A stretch of 64,000 nucleotides of DNA from Bradyrhizobium forestalis (lineage in GTDB: Bacteria; Pseudomonadota; Alphaproteobacteria; Rhizobiales; Xanthobacteraceae): positions 56,348 to 120,347 of the forward strand of contig NZ_PGVG01000022.1 in NCBI RefSeq assembly GCF_002795245.1. Direction: 5' to 3'. Every line of letters begins with the position of its first letter. Position 1 is the first letter of the stretch. Of the stretch, positions 53,694 through 62,932 are shown in pieces. A model generated the notes under the pieces. That model searched no databases and was not told the origin of the DNA. It was given only the letters and a program-made list of their open reading frames with translations. The position numbers were made by a program, and so were the translations under genes.

Positions 53694-55094
53694 ATGTTGC
53701 TCCAGATCGCATTGCGCCGGAAGGCCTCCGCCCTCACCGCCCTCGTCACGGCCACGGCGATCGCGCTGACGCCGTTCTCGGCCGCGCGGGCGCAGGCCAA
53801 GGGGCCGCCGGTCCTGCGCGACACCGAGACCGAGCAGCTGCTGCGCGAATACACGCGCCCGATCCTCCGCGTCGCGGGTCTGGAGAAGCAGAACATCCAG
53901 ATGGTGATCATCAACGACGGTTCGTTCAACGCGTTCGTCGCGGACGGCCGCCGCATCTTCGTCAATTGGGGCGCGATCCTCCAGTCGGAAACGCCGAACC
54001 AGATCATCGGCGTGCTCGCGCACGAGACCGGGCATCTGGCGGGCGGCCATCTGTCCAAGCTGCGCGAGCAGCTCGCCACGGCCCAGACTCAGATGATCAT
54101 CGCGATGCTGCTCGGCGCCGGCGCGATCGCAGCCGGCAGCACCCGCAGCTCGAGCGCCGGCAACAATGGGCTGGCCAATGCCGGCGCGGCCGCGATCGCC
54201 GCTCCGCAGGAGATGATCCGCCGTACGCTGTTGTCCTACCAGCGCCAGCAGGAGGAGAACGCCGACCGCGCCGGCGTGAAATTCCTGACTGCGACCCAGC
54301 AATCGCCGAAGGGCATGTACGAGACCTTCAAGCGCTTCACCAGCGAGAGCCTGTTCGCTTCGCGCGGCGCCGATCCCTATCTCCAGTCGCATCCGATGCC
54401 GGCCGAGCGCGTCGCCGCGCTCCAGGAATTCGCCGGCTCCAGCCCATATTGGAACAAGAAGGACGATCCTGCGCTTCAGCTCCGGCACGACATGGTCCGC
54501 GCCAAGATCTCCGCCTTCATGGAGCGGCCGGAGACGGTGTACCGGCGCTATCCCCAGACCAACGACAGCCTGCCGGCGCGCTATGCCCGCGCCATCAGCA
54601 CCTATCTGCATGGCGATTTGCGCAGCGCGCTCTCCCAGATCGACGCGCTGATCCAGGTTCAGCCGAACAACCCGTACTTCCACGAGGTGCGCGGCCAGGC
54701 GCTCTTGGAAAGCGGCAAGCCGGCCGAAGCGATCGCTCCCCTGCGCAAGGCTGCCGCACTCTCGAACAACGCGCCCCTCATCGAGATGTTACTTGGGCAG
54801 GCTCTGGTTGGAACCGATAATAAAGCCTACACCGACGAAGCTGTTCGGATTCTCCGCGCTGCGGTGGCGCGAGAGCCCGAGGCGGCGCTCGGCTATACCC
54901 AGCTCGCGATGGCCTACGGCCGGAAGGGAGACTATGCCGAGGCAGATCTCGCCTCGGCCCAGGCCGCTTACTTGCGCGGCGACAACAAGACCGCCCGCGA
55001 GCTCGCTACGCGCGCGAAAACCCGTTTCGCCGTCGGCACGCCCGGATGGGTCAAGGCCGACGACATCGTGGCGGCGAAGCCGCCGCGCAACTAG
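53694..55094 (+). CDS. M48 family periplasmic metalloprotease with TPR region
   Basis: A 466-residue BepA/YfgC-like protein. Signal peptide (~1-35: LRRKASALTALVTATAIALT then AARAQA). Peptidase M48 domain with the zinc motif HETGH in GVLAHETGHLAGGH and the third ligand Glu in QQEENADRAG. C-terminal ~200 residues have TPR-like helical repeats (NPYFHEVRGQALLESGKPAEAI). In E. coli BepA the protease-chaperone maintains outer-membrane protein assembly. The catalytic ligands are all present. Followed by a 49-bp repeat. Confidence 0.92.
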   Translation: MLLQIALRRKASALTALVTATAIALTPFSAARAQAKGPPVLRDTETEQLLREYTRPILRVAGLEKQNIQMVIINDGSFNAFVADGRRIFVNWGAILQSETPNQIIGVLAHETGHLAGGHLSKLREQLATAQTQMIIAMLLGAGAIAAGSTRSSSAGNNGLANAGAAAIAAPQEMIRRTLLSYQRQQEENADRAGVKFLTATQQSPKGMYETFKRFTSESLFASRGADPYLQSHPMPAERVAALQEFAGSSPYWNKKDDPALQLRHDMVRAKISAFMERPETVYRRYPQTNDSLPARYARAISTYLHGDLRSALSQIDALIQVQPNNPYFHEVRGQALLESGKPAEAIAPLRKAAALSNNAPLIEMLLGQALVGTDNKAYTDEAVRILRAAVAREPEAALGYTQLAMAYGRKGDYAEADLASAQAAYLRGDNKTARELATRAKTRFAVGTPGWVKADDIVAAKPPRN

Positions 55095-55143
55095 AGCATG
55101 ATCCGGAAAAGTGCGAAGCGGTTTTCCGAAAAGATCATGCTCA
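55095..55143. repeat. 49-bp palindromic intergenic repeat, copy B
   Basis: Same element as 23807-23855, in opposite orientation, 46 of 49 bases identical. It begins one base after the M48 protease stop codon at 55094 and lies ~150 bp upstream of the dsbA-like gene. Confidence 0.88.
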
Positions 55144-55295
55144 AACGAAGACCTCAAGTGCGATGAAGATTCAATCGAATCTCATCGCACTTTAGCGAAA
55201 AACTCGAACGACGCCCGATACCACGACGTCACGACACCGAGCTCAAGTCCACCGGGACGTTTCTCGAAACCTGCTTTGAATAAGAGGATTTGCCT

Positions 55296-56063
55296 ATGCC
55301 TTCGCTGCGCCTGCTTGCTCCCGCATTGTTTGCGCTCGCCATGCTCGGCGTGGCCGTGCCCGCCTCGGCCGACGGTTTCTCCGATAGCCAGCGCACCGAC
55401 ATCGAGGCGATCATCAAGAACTATCTCGTCAGCCATCCCGAGGTGCTCGAGGAGGCCATGGCCGAGCTCAGCAAGCGCCAGGCCGCGGCCGAAACGCAGA
55501 AGCACGAAGCCAGCATCGCGCAGAATGCCGAGGCGATCTTCAACTCGCCGCGCCAGGTCGTGCTCGGCAACAAGGACGGCGATGTCACCTTCGTCGAGTT
55601 CTTCGACTACAATTGCGGCTACTGCAAACGCGCCATGGGCGACATGCTCGACCTCATGAAGAGCGATCCGAAGCTGAAGGTCGTGCTGAAGGAGTTTCCG
55701 GTGTTGAGCCAGGGTTCGGTCGAAGCGGCCCAGGTCGCGGTCGCCGTGCGCATGCAGGACCCCTCCGGCAAGAAATATCTCGACTTCCACCAGAGACTGC
55801 TCGGCGGCCGCGGCGCCGCCGACAAGGCGCGCGCGATTCAAGCGGCGAAGGAAGCCGGCCTCGACACCGCGAGAATCGAGAAGGACATCGCCAGCCCCGA
55901 AGTGCGCGCCACCATCGAGGAGAACTTCAAGCTTGCCGAAGCGATGGGCATGAACGGCACGCCGAGCTACGTGATCGGCAAGCAGATCGTGATCGGCGCC
56001 GTCGGCGTCGAAAGCCTCAGGGAAAAGATCGGCATTGCCCGCTGCGGCAAAGCGACCTGCTGA
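55296..56063 (+). CDS. DsbA-like periplasmic thiol oxidoreductase
   Basis: A 255-residue protein; ATG at 55296 with AGAGGA upstream, beginning a signal peptide (MPSLRLLAPALFALAMLGVA, cut after ASA). The thioredoxin_4/DsbA domain carries VEFFDYNCGYCKRAMGDM with a CGYC active site and a cis-Pro at GTPSYVIGKQIV. An N-terminal ~60-residue helical segment precedes the fold, similar to Com1/BdbD-type proteins. It should oxidise or isomerise disulfides in the periplasm; DsbB partner not in window. Followed by a terminator. Confidence 0.92.
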   Translation: MPSLRLLAPALFALAMLGVAVPASADGFSDSQRTDIEAIIKNYLVSHPEVLEEAMAELSKRQAAAETQKHEASIAQNAEAIFNSPRQVVLGNKDGDVTFVEFFDYNCGYCKRAMGDMLDLMKSDPKLKVVLKEFPVLSQGSVEAAQVAVAVRMQDPSGKKYLDFHQRLLGGRGAADKARAIQAAKEAGLDTARIEKDIASPEVRATIEENFKLAEAMGMNGTPSYVIGKQIVIGAVGVESLREKIGIARCGKATC

Positions 56064-56085
56064 GCGACACGACATTGCGTTGAAA

Positions 56086-56115
56086 GAGGCCGGCTCTCAG
56101 CCGGCTTCTTTTTTT
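56086..56115 (+). terminator. Rho-independent terminator of the dsbA-like gene
   Basis: Stem GAGGCCGGCT (56086-56095) with AGCCGGCTTC (56099-56108), loop CTC, followed by TTTTTTT. Confidence 0.85.
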
Positions 56116-56279
56116 GCGCGGTTCGGCCCGTCGCAGTTTGTCGCGGTCCGGGCGGGACCGTTCATCCGGCGTTCAACAAACAAACTCGTCGGAACCTCCT
56201 GGAATTCGGAACGACGGCGCTCTCCTTTCGTTGTCGGCGCGGGCAATGACGCAAAGAAATCACGTGAGGAGAGGTTCAA

Positions 56280-57062
56280 ATGACTAATCGCTTTTTGGTC
56301 TCGGTTGCAGCCTTGGCGCTGATCGCCGGCACTGGTTTCGCCAACGCGCAAGGAACCGGAACCAAGGACTACGGGAGTGGCCAGCAGACCCAGCACAGTA
56401 CGCAGCCTTCTGGCGAGCGCGGCGGCTCCATGGGCAAGCAAGAGTCCATGGACAAGCAAGACAAGGGAACGGTCGGTCAGACCGGCGGCATGAAGGATCA
56501 GCCGAGCGCTCATGACAAGTCGACTCAATCCGACAAGATGAACAAGGACCAGCCGGGTGCGACGCGTGAGAAGTCGACGCAGTCGGAGAAGTCGTCAACG
56601 GTCGGCCAGAGCCCGCGGAGTGACGAGAAGTCCAAGAGCATGAGCAAGGAAACCGAGACCAAGGGCACAAAGGACATGAAGGCCCAAGGTCAGCAAGACC
56701 GCAGCGGCATGAACGCGCCGGGCCACCAGGGTTCGCAGTCGCAAACGCAGACCCAGACCGGGACCGAGCGGTCGCAGACGACGACCGGCCAGGCTGGCGC
56801 GGCCGCCAAGCTCTCGACCGAGCAGCGCACGCAGATCACCTCAGTGATCCGCGAGGAGAAGGTCGCGCCCGTGACCAATGTGAACTTCAGCATCTCGGTC
56901 GGCACCCGCGTTCCGCGCGAGGGCATCACGCTTCACGCCCTGCCGTCCCGGGTCGTGACGATCTATCCGGAGTGGCGGACCTACAAGTACATCCTAGTCC
57001 GCGAGGAGATCGTGATCATCGATCCGGATACCTACGAAATCGTGGCGGTCCTGAACGTCTAA
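56280..57062 (+). CDS. DUF1236 domain protein, secreted and low-complexity
   Basis: A 260-residue exported protein. Signal peptide (1-23, ending FANA). Residues 25-175 are Gln/Ser/Thr/Lys/Gly-rich with short degenerate repeats (DKSTQSDK, EKSTQSEK). Residues 176-260 are the DUF1236 region (LSTEQRTQITSVIREEKVAP and ITLHALPSRVVTIYPEWRTYKYI then EIVIIDPDTYEIVAVL). The domain is common in Bradyrhizobium periplasmic proteins, with no known activity. A terminator at 57086 follows. Confidence 0.85.
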   Translation: MTNRFLVSVAALALIAGTGFANAQGTGTKDYGSGQQTQHSTQPSGERGGSMGKQESMDKQDKGTVGQTGGMKDQPSAHDKSTQSDKMNKDQPGATREKSTQSEKSSTVGQSPRSDEKSKSMSKETETKGTKDMKAQGQQDRSGMNAPGHQGSQSQTQTQTGTERSQTTTGQAGAAAKLSTEQRTQITSVIREEKVAPVTNVNFSISVGTRVPREGITLHALPSRVVTIYPEWRTYKYILVREEIVIIDPDTYEIVAVLNV

Positions 57063-57085
57063 GGCCGGTTAACGGCAACCTCAGT

Positions 57086-57110
57086 GGCGGGCAGCAATGC
57101 CCGCCCCTTT
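57086..57110 (+). terminator. Rho-independent terminator of the DUF1236 gene
   Basis: Stem GGCGGGCA (57086-57093) and TGCCCGCC (57098-57105), loop GCAA, then CCTTT. Confidence 0.7.
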
Positions 57111-57289
57111 GCATTCGGCCGGCAGCCATGCTTTGGACTGGTTAACAAGCAATTTCCGTAGTTTCCGCACAGGTTTTTGCACCCTGGATGAGGTGCCTGA
57201 AGGGTTCTGGGAGGTCCTTCAAGGCTTCCCCTAGGACGCTTTGTTACCTATAACCCCCGCCACGCCGAAGCACCTCTTCCGGGATTGGA

Positions 57290-57757
57290 ATGGCTGAACC
57301 TGCAACCGACACGATTCTCGTCCTGAACGGGCCGAACCTCAACATGCTGGGGACGCGCGAGCCCGAAACGTATGGCCACGCGACACTGGCTGACGTCGAG
57401 GCGCTGTGCCGGGAGACGGCGGCGACGTTCGGCCTCAAGGCCGACTGCCGGCAGTCCAACCGCGAAGGTGAGCTGATCGACTTCATCCACGAGGCGCATC
57501 GGCGCAAGATGAAGGGCATCATCATCAATGCCGGCGGCTACTCCCACACCTCCATCGCGCTGCACGACGCGCTGCTCGCGGTGCAGATTCCGACGGTCGA
57601 GGTGCATGTGACCAACATCCACGCCCGCGAGAGTTTTCGTCACCATTCCTACACCGCGCGCGCGGCCTTCGCCTCGCTCTGCGGTTTCGGCATCGAGGGC
57701 TACCGCCTCGCCATCCAGGGCCTTGCCGCCAAGCTTGCCATCAAGCCCAAAGCCTGA
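57290..57757 (+). CDS. aroQ: Type II 3-dehydroquinate dehydratase
   Basis: A 155-residue enzyme of the shikimate pathway that dehydrates 3-dehydroquinate to 3-dehydroshikimate. It shows LVLNGPNLNMLGTREPE (active-site loop, Asn/Arg and Tyr later), DCRQSNREGELIDFIHEA, IIINAGGYSHTSIALHDAL and EVHVTNIHARESFRHHS with the catalytic His. It precedes accB by 35 bp and probably starts an operon. Confidence 0.95.
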   Translation: MAEPATDTILVLNGPNLNMLGTREPETYGHATLADVEALCRETAATFGLKADCRQSNREGELIDFIHEAHRRKMKGIIINAGGYSHTSIALHDALLAVQIPTVEVHVTNIHARESFRHHSYTARAAFASLCGFGIEGYRLAIQGLAAKLAIKPKA

Positions 57758-57792
57758 CGCTCCCCTCCAACAGAACATTCGGATCAAACAAC

Positions 57793-58287
57793 ATGGCGCG
57801 CCAGCCAGACGACAAAGCAGCCGCAAAGTTTTCCAGCGAGGATTCCGCGCTCGTCCGTGAGCTCGCTTTGCTGCTCGATGAGACCAGCCTCACCGAGATC
57901 GAGATCGAACGGGCGGGCCTGCGCCTGCGCGTCGCCCGCAACATCAGCGTTGCCGCGACCATGCCGATGCCGATGGCAGCCGCTCCCGCCGCCCTGCCGG
58001 TGGCAGCAAGCGCCGCCGCTCCCGCGGCTGCCGCGGCCGATCTGTCGAAGCATCCCGGCGCCGTGACCTCGCCGATGGTCGGCACCGCCTATTGGGCGCC
58101 GGAGCCGGGCGCAAAACCGTTCATCGACGTCGGCACCAAGGTCTCGGTCGGCCCGACGCTGCTGATCATCGAAGCCATGAAGACGATGAACCAGATCCCC
58201 TCGCCGCGCGCCGGGACGGTGACGCAGATCCTGGTCGAGGACGGCCAGCCGGTCGAGTACGGCGAGCCGCTCGTCATCATCGAGTAA
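57793..58287 (+). CDS. accB: Acetyl-CoA carboxylase biotin carboxyl carrier protein
   Basis: A 164-residue BCCP. N-terminal ~80 residues are helical then Ala/Pro-rich linker (residues 55-85). The C-terminal biotinyl domain has the biotin-accepting Lys in EAMKTMNQIPSPRAG and the final VEDGQPVEYGEPLVII. Biotin is attached by BirA and carboxylated by AccC. Between aroQ (35 bp) and accC (59 bp); first step of fatty acid synthesis. Confidence 0.95.
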   Translation: MARQPDDKAAAKFSSEDSALVRELALLLDETSLTEIEIERAGLRLRVARNISVAATMPMPMAAAPAALPVAASAAAPAAAAADLSKHPGAVTSPMVGTAYWAPEPGAKPFIDVGTKVSVGPTLLIIEAMKTMNQIPSPRAGTVTQILVEDGQPVEYGEPLVIIE

Positions 58288-58346
58288 TTGTTGGGGCGGC
58301 CAGCCCGCCCTCGCCGCCTTTCGCGCGCCAGTCCCTCAAGGGCACC

Positions 58347-59705
58347 ATGTTCGACAAGATCCTCATAGCCAATCGCGGCGAGATCGCCCTTCGCATCCTC
58401 AGGGCCTGCAAGGAGCTCGGGATCGCGACCGTCGCCGTGCACTCCACTGCCGACGCCGATGCCATGCATGTGCGGCTGTCGGACGAGAGCGTGTGCATCG
58501 GGCCGCCGGCGTCCAAGGACAGCTATCTCAACGTGCCCGCGCTGCTCGCGGCCTGCGAGATCACCGGCGCCGATGCCGTGCATCCCGGCTACGGTTTCCT
58601 CTCCGAGAACGCGCGCTTTGCGGAAATCCTTAGCGAGCACAATCTGCACTTCATCGGTCCCAAGGCCGAGCACATCCGCCTGATGGGCGACAAGATCGAG
58701 GCCAAGAAGACCGCCAAGCGCCTCGGCATCCCCGTGGTGCCCGGGTCGGATGGTGCGGTCGGCCCCGATGACGACGCGATGGCGATCGCAAGGAAGATCG
58801 GCTTCCCGGTGCTGGTGAAGGCGGCGGCGGGCGGCGGCGGCCGCGGCATGAAGGTCGCGCACAGCGAGGCAGACCTCCAGCTGGCGCTGTCGACGGCGGC
58901 CAACGAGGCCAAATCCGCCTTTGGCGATGCCTCGGTCTACCTGGAAAAATACCTGCAGAAGCCGCGCCACATCGAGATCCAGATCCTCGGCGACGGCCGC
59001 GGCGGCGCGATCCATCTCGGCGAACGCGACTGCTCGCTGCAGCGCCGTCACCAGAAGGTCTGGGAAGAAGGCCCCTCGCCCGTCCTCGCCGCCGCCGCGC
59101 GGGCCAAGATCGGTGAGACCTGCGCCAAAGCGATGCGCGAGATGAAATATCTCGGCGTCGGCACCATCGAGTTCCTGTACGAGGACGGCGAGTTCTACTT
59201 CATCGAGATGAACACCCGCATCCAGGTGGAGCATCCCGTCACCGAGAGCATCACCGACATCGACCTCGTGCTGGAGCAGATCCGCATCGCCGCCGGCGGC
59301 GACCTGCCGGCCAAGCAGGACGAGGTCCAGGTCATCGGGCATGCCATCGAGTGCCGCATCAACGCGGAGAATCCGCAGACCTTCCGCCCCTCGCCCGGCC
59401 GGATCCTGCAATATCATCCGCCCGGCGGCCTCGGCGTCCGGATCGATTCCGCCGTCTACCAGGGCTACACGATCCCGCCCTATTACGATTCGCTCGTCGG
59501 CAAGCTGATCGTGCACGGCAAGACCCGCGCCGAATGCCTGATGCGGCTGCGCCGGGCGCTGGATGAGATGGTGGTCGAAGGTATCGAGACCACACTGCCG
59601 CTGTTCCGTGCGCTGGTGCGCGAAGACGACATCATCAACGGCGACTACCACATCCACTGGCTGGAGCAATATCTCGCCGGCAATACGGAACCCAGCCCGA
59701 GATAA
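58347..59705 (+). CDS. accC: Acetyl-CoA carboxylase biotin carboxylase subunit
   Basis: A 452-residue ATP-grasp enzyme that carboxylates biotin on AccB using bicarbonate. ATG at 58347 begins MFDKILIANRGEIALRILRA. Other motifs: the Gly-rich ATP loop AAAGGGGRGMKVAH, HIEIQILGDGRG, the catalytic EHPVTESITD and FIEMNTRIQVEHPV, and the C-terminal YDSLVGKLIVHG. Longer upstream in-frame starts overlap accB and are rejected. Full length. Confidence 0.96.
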   Translation: MFDKILIANRGEIALRILRACKELGIATVAVHSTADADAMHVRLSDESVCIGPPASKDSYLNVPALLAACEITGADAVHPGYGFLSENARFAEILSEHNLHFIGPKAEHIRLMGDKIEAKKTAKRLGIPVVPGSDGAVGPDDDAMAIARKIGFPVLVKAAAGGGGRGMKVAHSEADLQLALSTAANEAKSAFGDASVYLEKYLQKPRHIEIQILGDGRGGAIHLGERDCSLQRRHQKVWEEGPSPVLAAAARAKIGETCAKAMREMKYLGVGTIEFLYEDGEFYFIEMNTRIQVEHPVTESITDIDLVLEQIRIAAGGDLPAKQDEVQVIGHAIECRINAENPQTFRPSPGRILQYHPPGGLGVRIDSAVYQGYTIPPYYDSLVGKLIVHGKTRAECLMRLRRALDEMVVEGIETTLPLFRALVREDDIINGDYHIHWLEQYLAGNTEPSPR

Positions 59706-59809
59706 TCTTGCGCCTTTTGGAACCCTTTGGCCCCGATCGCGTTCTGGACCGCGGGGACAGTTCCAAGGGGGCGTTTTGAACTCCACTGAACGTCGACAGG
59801 TAGATCGTC

Positions 59810-61336
59810 GTGAGGGCTGAAGCCCACCGACGGCGCGCGTTTTGGCAGATCCTGCTGCTTTCGGCGGGCCTTTTGGTGCTGACCGTAATCAGCGCCGGCT
59901 CCGTCTACCTCGTCAACAAGGCCCGGGAAGACAGCAAATGGGTGGTTCACACCATCGAGGTGGAGAACCAGATCAACGCCCTGCTGCTCGAAGTCCGGCG
60001 CGCCGAGAGCAGCGCCCGCGGCTTTCTCCTGACGCAGGGGCCGGATTTCCTGTCGGATCATGAGAAGGCCGTCGCTGCGATCGTTCCGGCGCTCGACAAG
60101 CTCACGCGCCAGATCAGCGACGATCCGGCGCAACGCGAGAACATTGAAAAGCTGAGAGCGGCAATCGAAACCCGGCTCGACCAGTTCTCGCGCGAGATGA
60201 CCTTCGTGAAGCAGGGCCAGCCCGACAGGGCCACGGCGCTGATCCGCGAGGCCGCCGCCGGCAACACCACGACCACGATCGGCAACATGGCCAACGCCAT
60301 GATCCGCGAGGAGGAGCGTCTGTTCCGGCTCCGAACGCTAAATTCCGACCGCAGCCAGACCCTCGCTGCGTCGATGACCGGCATCGGCTCCGGCCTCGTG
60401 GTGGTGCTGGCGATGATCTCGATCTGGCTGGTGCGGCGCTCGGCGCGCGTGCGCGACGAGGCTGAAGCCCGCCTGCGCGATGCCAACGTCAACCTGGAAA
60501 CCGTCGTCGACGAGCGCACGGCGGACCTGCGCGAAGCCAACGACGAGATCCAGCGCTTTGCCTATATCGTCAGCCACGATCTGCGCTCGCCGCTGGTCAA
60601 CATCATGGGCTTCACCAGCGAGCTCGAGGAGCTCGGCGGCGATATCTTCCGCCGGATCGGCGGCCTCACCAACGTCTCCGCCGACGGGTCGCCGCTGGCG
60701 CCCGGCGCTCCCGGCGAGATCGCGCTCGAAGGCGCCGACAAGCAGCTCTCGGAGGATTTCTCCGAAGCGCTCGGCTTCATCAAGACGTCGATCGCCAAGA
60801 TGGACCGGCTGATCTCGGCCATCCTCAACCTCACGCGCGAGGGCCGGCGCGAATTCCAGCCGGTGAAGATCGACACGCGCGAGCTGATCGAGGCCATCGT
60901 CTCGACGCTGGCGCACCAGGCGGCCGCGGCGCGGGCCGAAATCCACCTCGAGCCGCTGCCGAACCTCGTGAGCGACCGTCTCGCCCTCGAGCAGATCTTC
61001 TCCAATCTGATCGACAACGCGATCAAATATCTCAAGCCCGGCGTGCGCGGTGAGATCAGAATTCGCGGGCGGACCAAGCTCGGCTACGCTATCTTCGAGA
61101 TCAGCGACAACGGCCGCGGGATCGACGCTAGGGATCACCAGCGGATATTCGACCTGTTCCGCCGCGCGGGAACTCAGGACAAGCCCGGCCAGGGCATTGG
61201 TCTTGCGCATGTGCGTGCACTTGTGCGTCGCCTCGGCGGCACCATGTCGGTATCATCGGAACTGAACGCGGGCAGTACCTTCACGATCACGCTGCCGATC
61301 GCCTGGAACGTGAGCAACCGGAACAGAGATCGATGA
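59810..61336 (+). CDS. Membrane sensor histidine kinase, CHASE3-type
   Basis: A 508-residue sensor kinase starting at GTG 59810. Two membrane helices (about 13-35 and 188-208) flank a periplasmic helical CHASE3-like domain (VENQINALLLEVRRAESSARGFLLTQ, the typical signature). A cytoplasmic HisKA domain with phosphoacceptor His256 in AYIVSHDLRSPL follows, with a ~60-residue insertion rich in Gly/Pro after it, then HATPase with DNAIKYLKPG, SDNGRGID and GIGLAHVRALV. It overlaps the next gene by 4 bases (ATGA). It lies between accC and aat, not an acc function. Confidence 0.9.
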   Translation: MRAEAHRRRAFWQILLLSAGLLVLTVISAGSVYLVNKAREDSKWVVHTIEVENQINALLLEVRRAESSARGFLLTQGPDFLSDHEKAVAAIVPALDKLTRQISDDPAQRENIEKLRAAIETRLDQFSREMTFVKQGQPDRATALIREAAAGNTTTTIGNMANAMIREEERLFRLRTLNSDRSQTLAASMTGIGSGLVVVLAMISIWLVRRSARVRDEAEARLRDANVNLETVVDERTADLREANDEIQRFAYIVSHDLRSPLVNIMGFTSELEELGGDIFRRIGGLTNVSADGSPLAPGAPGEIALEGADKQLSEDFSEALGFIKTSIAKMDRLISAILNLTREGRREFQPVKIDTRELIEAIVSTLAHQAAAARAEIHLEPLPNLVSDRLALEQIFSNLIDNAIKYLKPGVRGEIRIRGRTKLGYAIFEISDNGRGIDARDHQRIFDLFRRAGTQDKPGQGIGLAHVRALVRRLGGTMSVSSELNAGSTFTITLPIAWNVSNRNRDR

Positions 61337-61773
61337 CCCAGCCTGTCAGCATCATCATGATCGAGGACGATGAGGGCCACGCCCGCCTGATCGAGCGCAA
61401 CATCCGAAGGTCCGGCGTCAACAACGAGATCGTCGCGTTCGCCAACGGCAACGACGCCATGCGGCACCTGTTCGGCGCCGACGGCAGCGGACTCGTGCAG
61501 AAGGGCAACGCGCTCTTGATCCTGCTCGATCTCAACCTGCCCGACATGACCGGGATCGACATCCTGAAGCAGATCAAGGAAAACAAGTACCTGAAGGCCT
61601 CGCCCGTGGTGGTGCTGACCACCACCGACGATTCCCAGGAAATCAAGCGCTGCTACGAGCTCGGCTGCAACGTCTACATCACCAAGCCCGTCAACTACGA
61701 GAATTTCGCCAATGCCATCCGGCAGCTCGGCCTGTTCTTCTCGGTCATCCAGGTCCCGCCCGCCGCCACATGA
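61333..61773 (+). CDS. Single-domain response regulator, Rcp1-like
   Basis: A 146-residue CheY-like receiver without output domain. Phosphoacceptor Asp66 in LLDLNLPDMTG, acidic pair in MIEDDEGHARLIERNI, conserved Thr and Lys in VLTTTDD and ITKPVNYENF. The LxxxGLFF-type C-terminus is typical of Rcp1-like partners of phytochrome or CHASE3 kinases. Start and stop overlap both neighbours by 4 bases, showing tight coupling with the kinases. Confidence 0.93.
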   Translation: MTQPVSIIMIEDDEGHARLIERNIRRSGVNNEIVAFANGNDAMRHLFGADGSGLVQKGNALLILLDLNLPDMTGIDILKQIKENKYLKASPVVVLTTTDDSQEIKRCYELGCNVYITKPVNYENFANAIRQLGLFFSVIQVPPAAT

Positions 61774-62873
61774 ACCAGCGCACGCCGACACTGCTCTACA
61801 TCGACGACGACGATGCGCTGGCGCGCCTGGTCGATCGCGGCCTGACGCGGCGCGGCTACAGGGTCGTCCATGCCGCGAGCGGCGAGGAAGGTCTCGAGCG
61901 CATCCGCCGCGCCGGCGCCGAAGGTGGCATCGATGTCGTGGCACTCGATCAGTACATGCCGGGCCTCGACGGGCTGGAGACCCTCGAGCAGATCATGGCG
62001 ATTCCGGATGCGCCGCCGGTCGTGTTCGTCACCGCCTCGCAGGATTCCAGCATCGCGGTGACCGCGCTCAAGGCGGGGGCGGCCGACTATCTGGTGAAGG
62101 ACCTCCAGGGCGACTTCATCCCGCTCCTCCACGTCGCCGCCGAAGGCGCGCTGCGCCAGGCCGAGTTGCAGCGGGCACGCGATGAAGCCGAGGCCGAGGT
62201 CCACGCCTCGCGCGACCGCTACGCGGCCCTCGCCGCCGAACGCGAGCTCTTGCTGCGCGAGGTCAATCACCGTGTCGGCAACTCGCTCCAGATCATCGCC
62301 TCGCTGCTGCACCTCCAGGCAAGCTCCGCCGCGCAGGAGGAGGTCAAGGCGGCGCTGACCAATGCGATGGGCCGCGTCGCCGCGGTCGCGCAGGTGCACC
62401 GCCGCCTCTACACCTCGCAGGACCTGAAGAGCGTGGTCCTCAATCAATATCTGGACTCGCTGCTCGAGGATCTCCGCCGCTCGGCCGAAGGCGACCGGAT
62501 GTCGCGCCTGACGCTGAAGGCCGAGCCGATCGAAATCGATCCTGACCGTGCGGTCGCCGTCGGCATCATCGTCAACGAGCTGGTGATGAACGCGGTGAAA
62601 TACGCCTATCCCGACGGCGCCGGCCCGATCCATGTCGAGCTGATCTCGCAAGGAGACGATCTGCAGCTCTCGATCACCGACAATGGCGTCGGCGACAACG
62701 CCAAGGCCGATCCGCGCTCCACCGGCATGGGCCAGCGCATCGTCGCGGCCATGGCCTCCAAGCTCGACGCCACGGTCGAACGCGACCCCGCGCATTCCGG
62801 AACCCGGATCGTGCTGAAGTTCGGCCGCATCCCCGCAAGCGTCGGCAAGGCGAGCACCGCCGCCGCGGGCTGA
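61770..62873 (+). CDS. Hybrid receiver-histidine kinase (HisKA_2)
   Basis: A 367-residue cytoplasmic protein. Residues 1-125 are a receiver domain (Asp60 in ALDQYMPG; YIDDDDALARLVD). After a coiled coil the HisKA_2 dimerisation domain has the phosphoacceptor His168 in LLREVNHRVGNSLQIIASLL, followed by an HATPase with NELVMNAVKYAYPDG and GVGDNAKADPRSTGMGQRIV. This receiver-plus-kinase layout acts as a response-regulated kinase, here coupled to the two upstream genes by overlap. Confidence 0.92.
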   Translation: MNQRTPTLLYIDDDDALARLVDRGLTRRGYRVVHAASGEEGLERIRRAGAEGGIDVVALDQYMPGLDGLETLEQIMAIPDAPPVVFVTASQDSSIAVTALKAGAADYLVKDLQGDFIPLLHVAAEGALRQAELQRARDEAEAEVHASRDRYAALAAERELLLREVNHRVGNSLQIIASLLHLQASSAAQEEVKAALTNAMGRVAAVAQVHRRLYTSQDLKSVVLNQYLDSLLEDLRRSAEGDRMSRLTLKAEPIEIDPDRAVAVGIIVNELVMNAVKYAYPDGAGPIHVELISQGDDLQLSITDNGVGDNAKADPRSTGMGQRIVAAMASKLDATVERDPAHSGTRIVLKFGRIPASVGKASTAAAG

Positions 62874-62932
62874 CCTCGCGCCGGCCGCGCCCCCATCGCA
62901 ACCGCAATGCGATCCTGCTATGGTGGCAAGCC

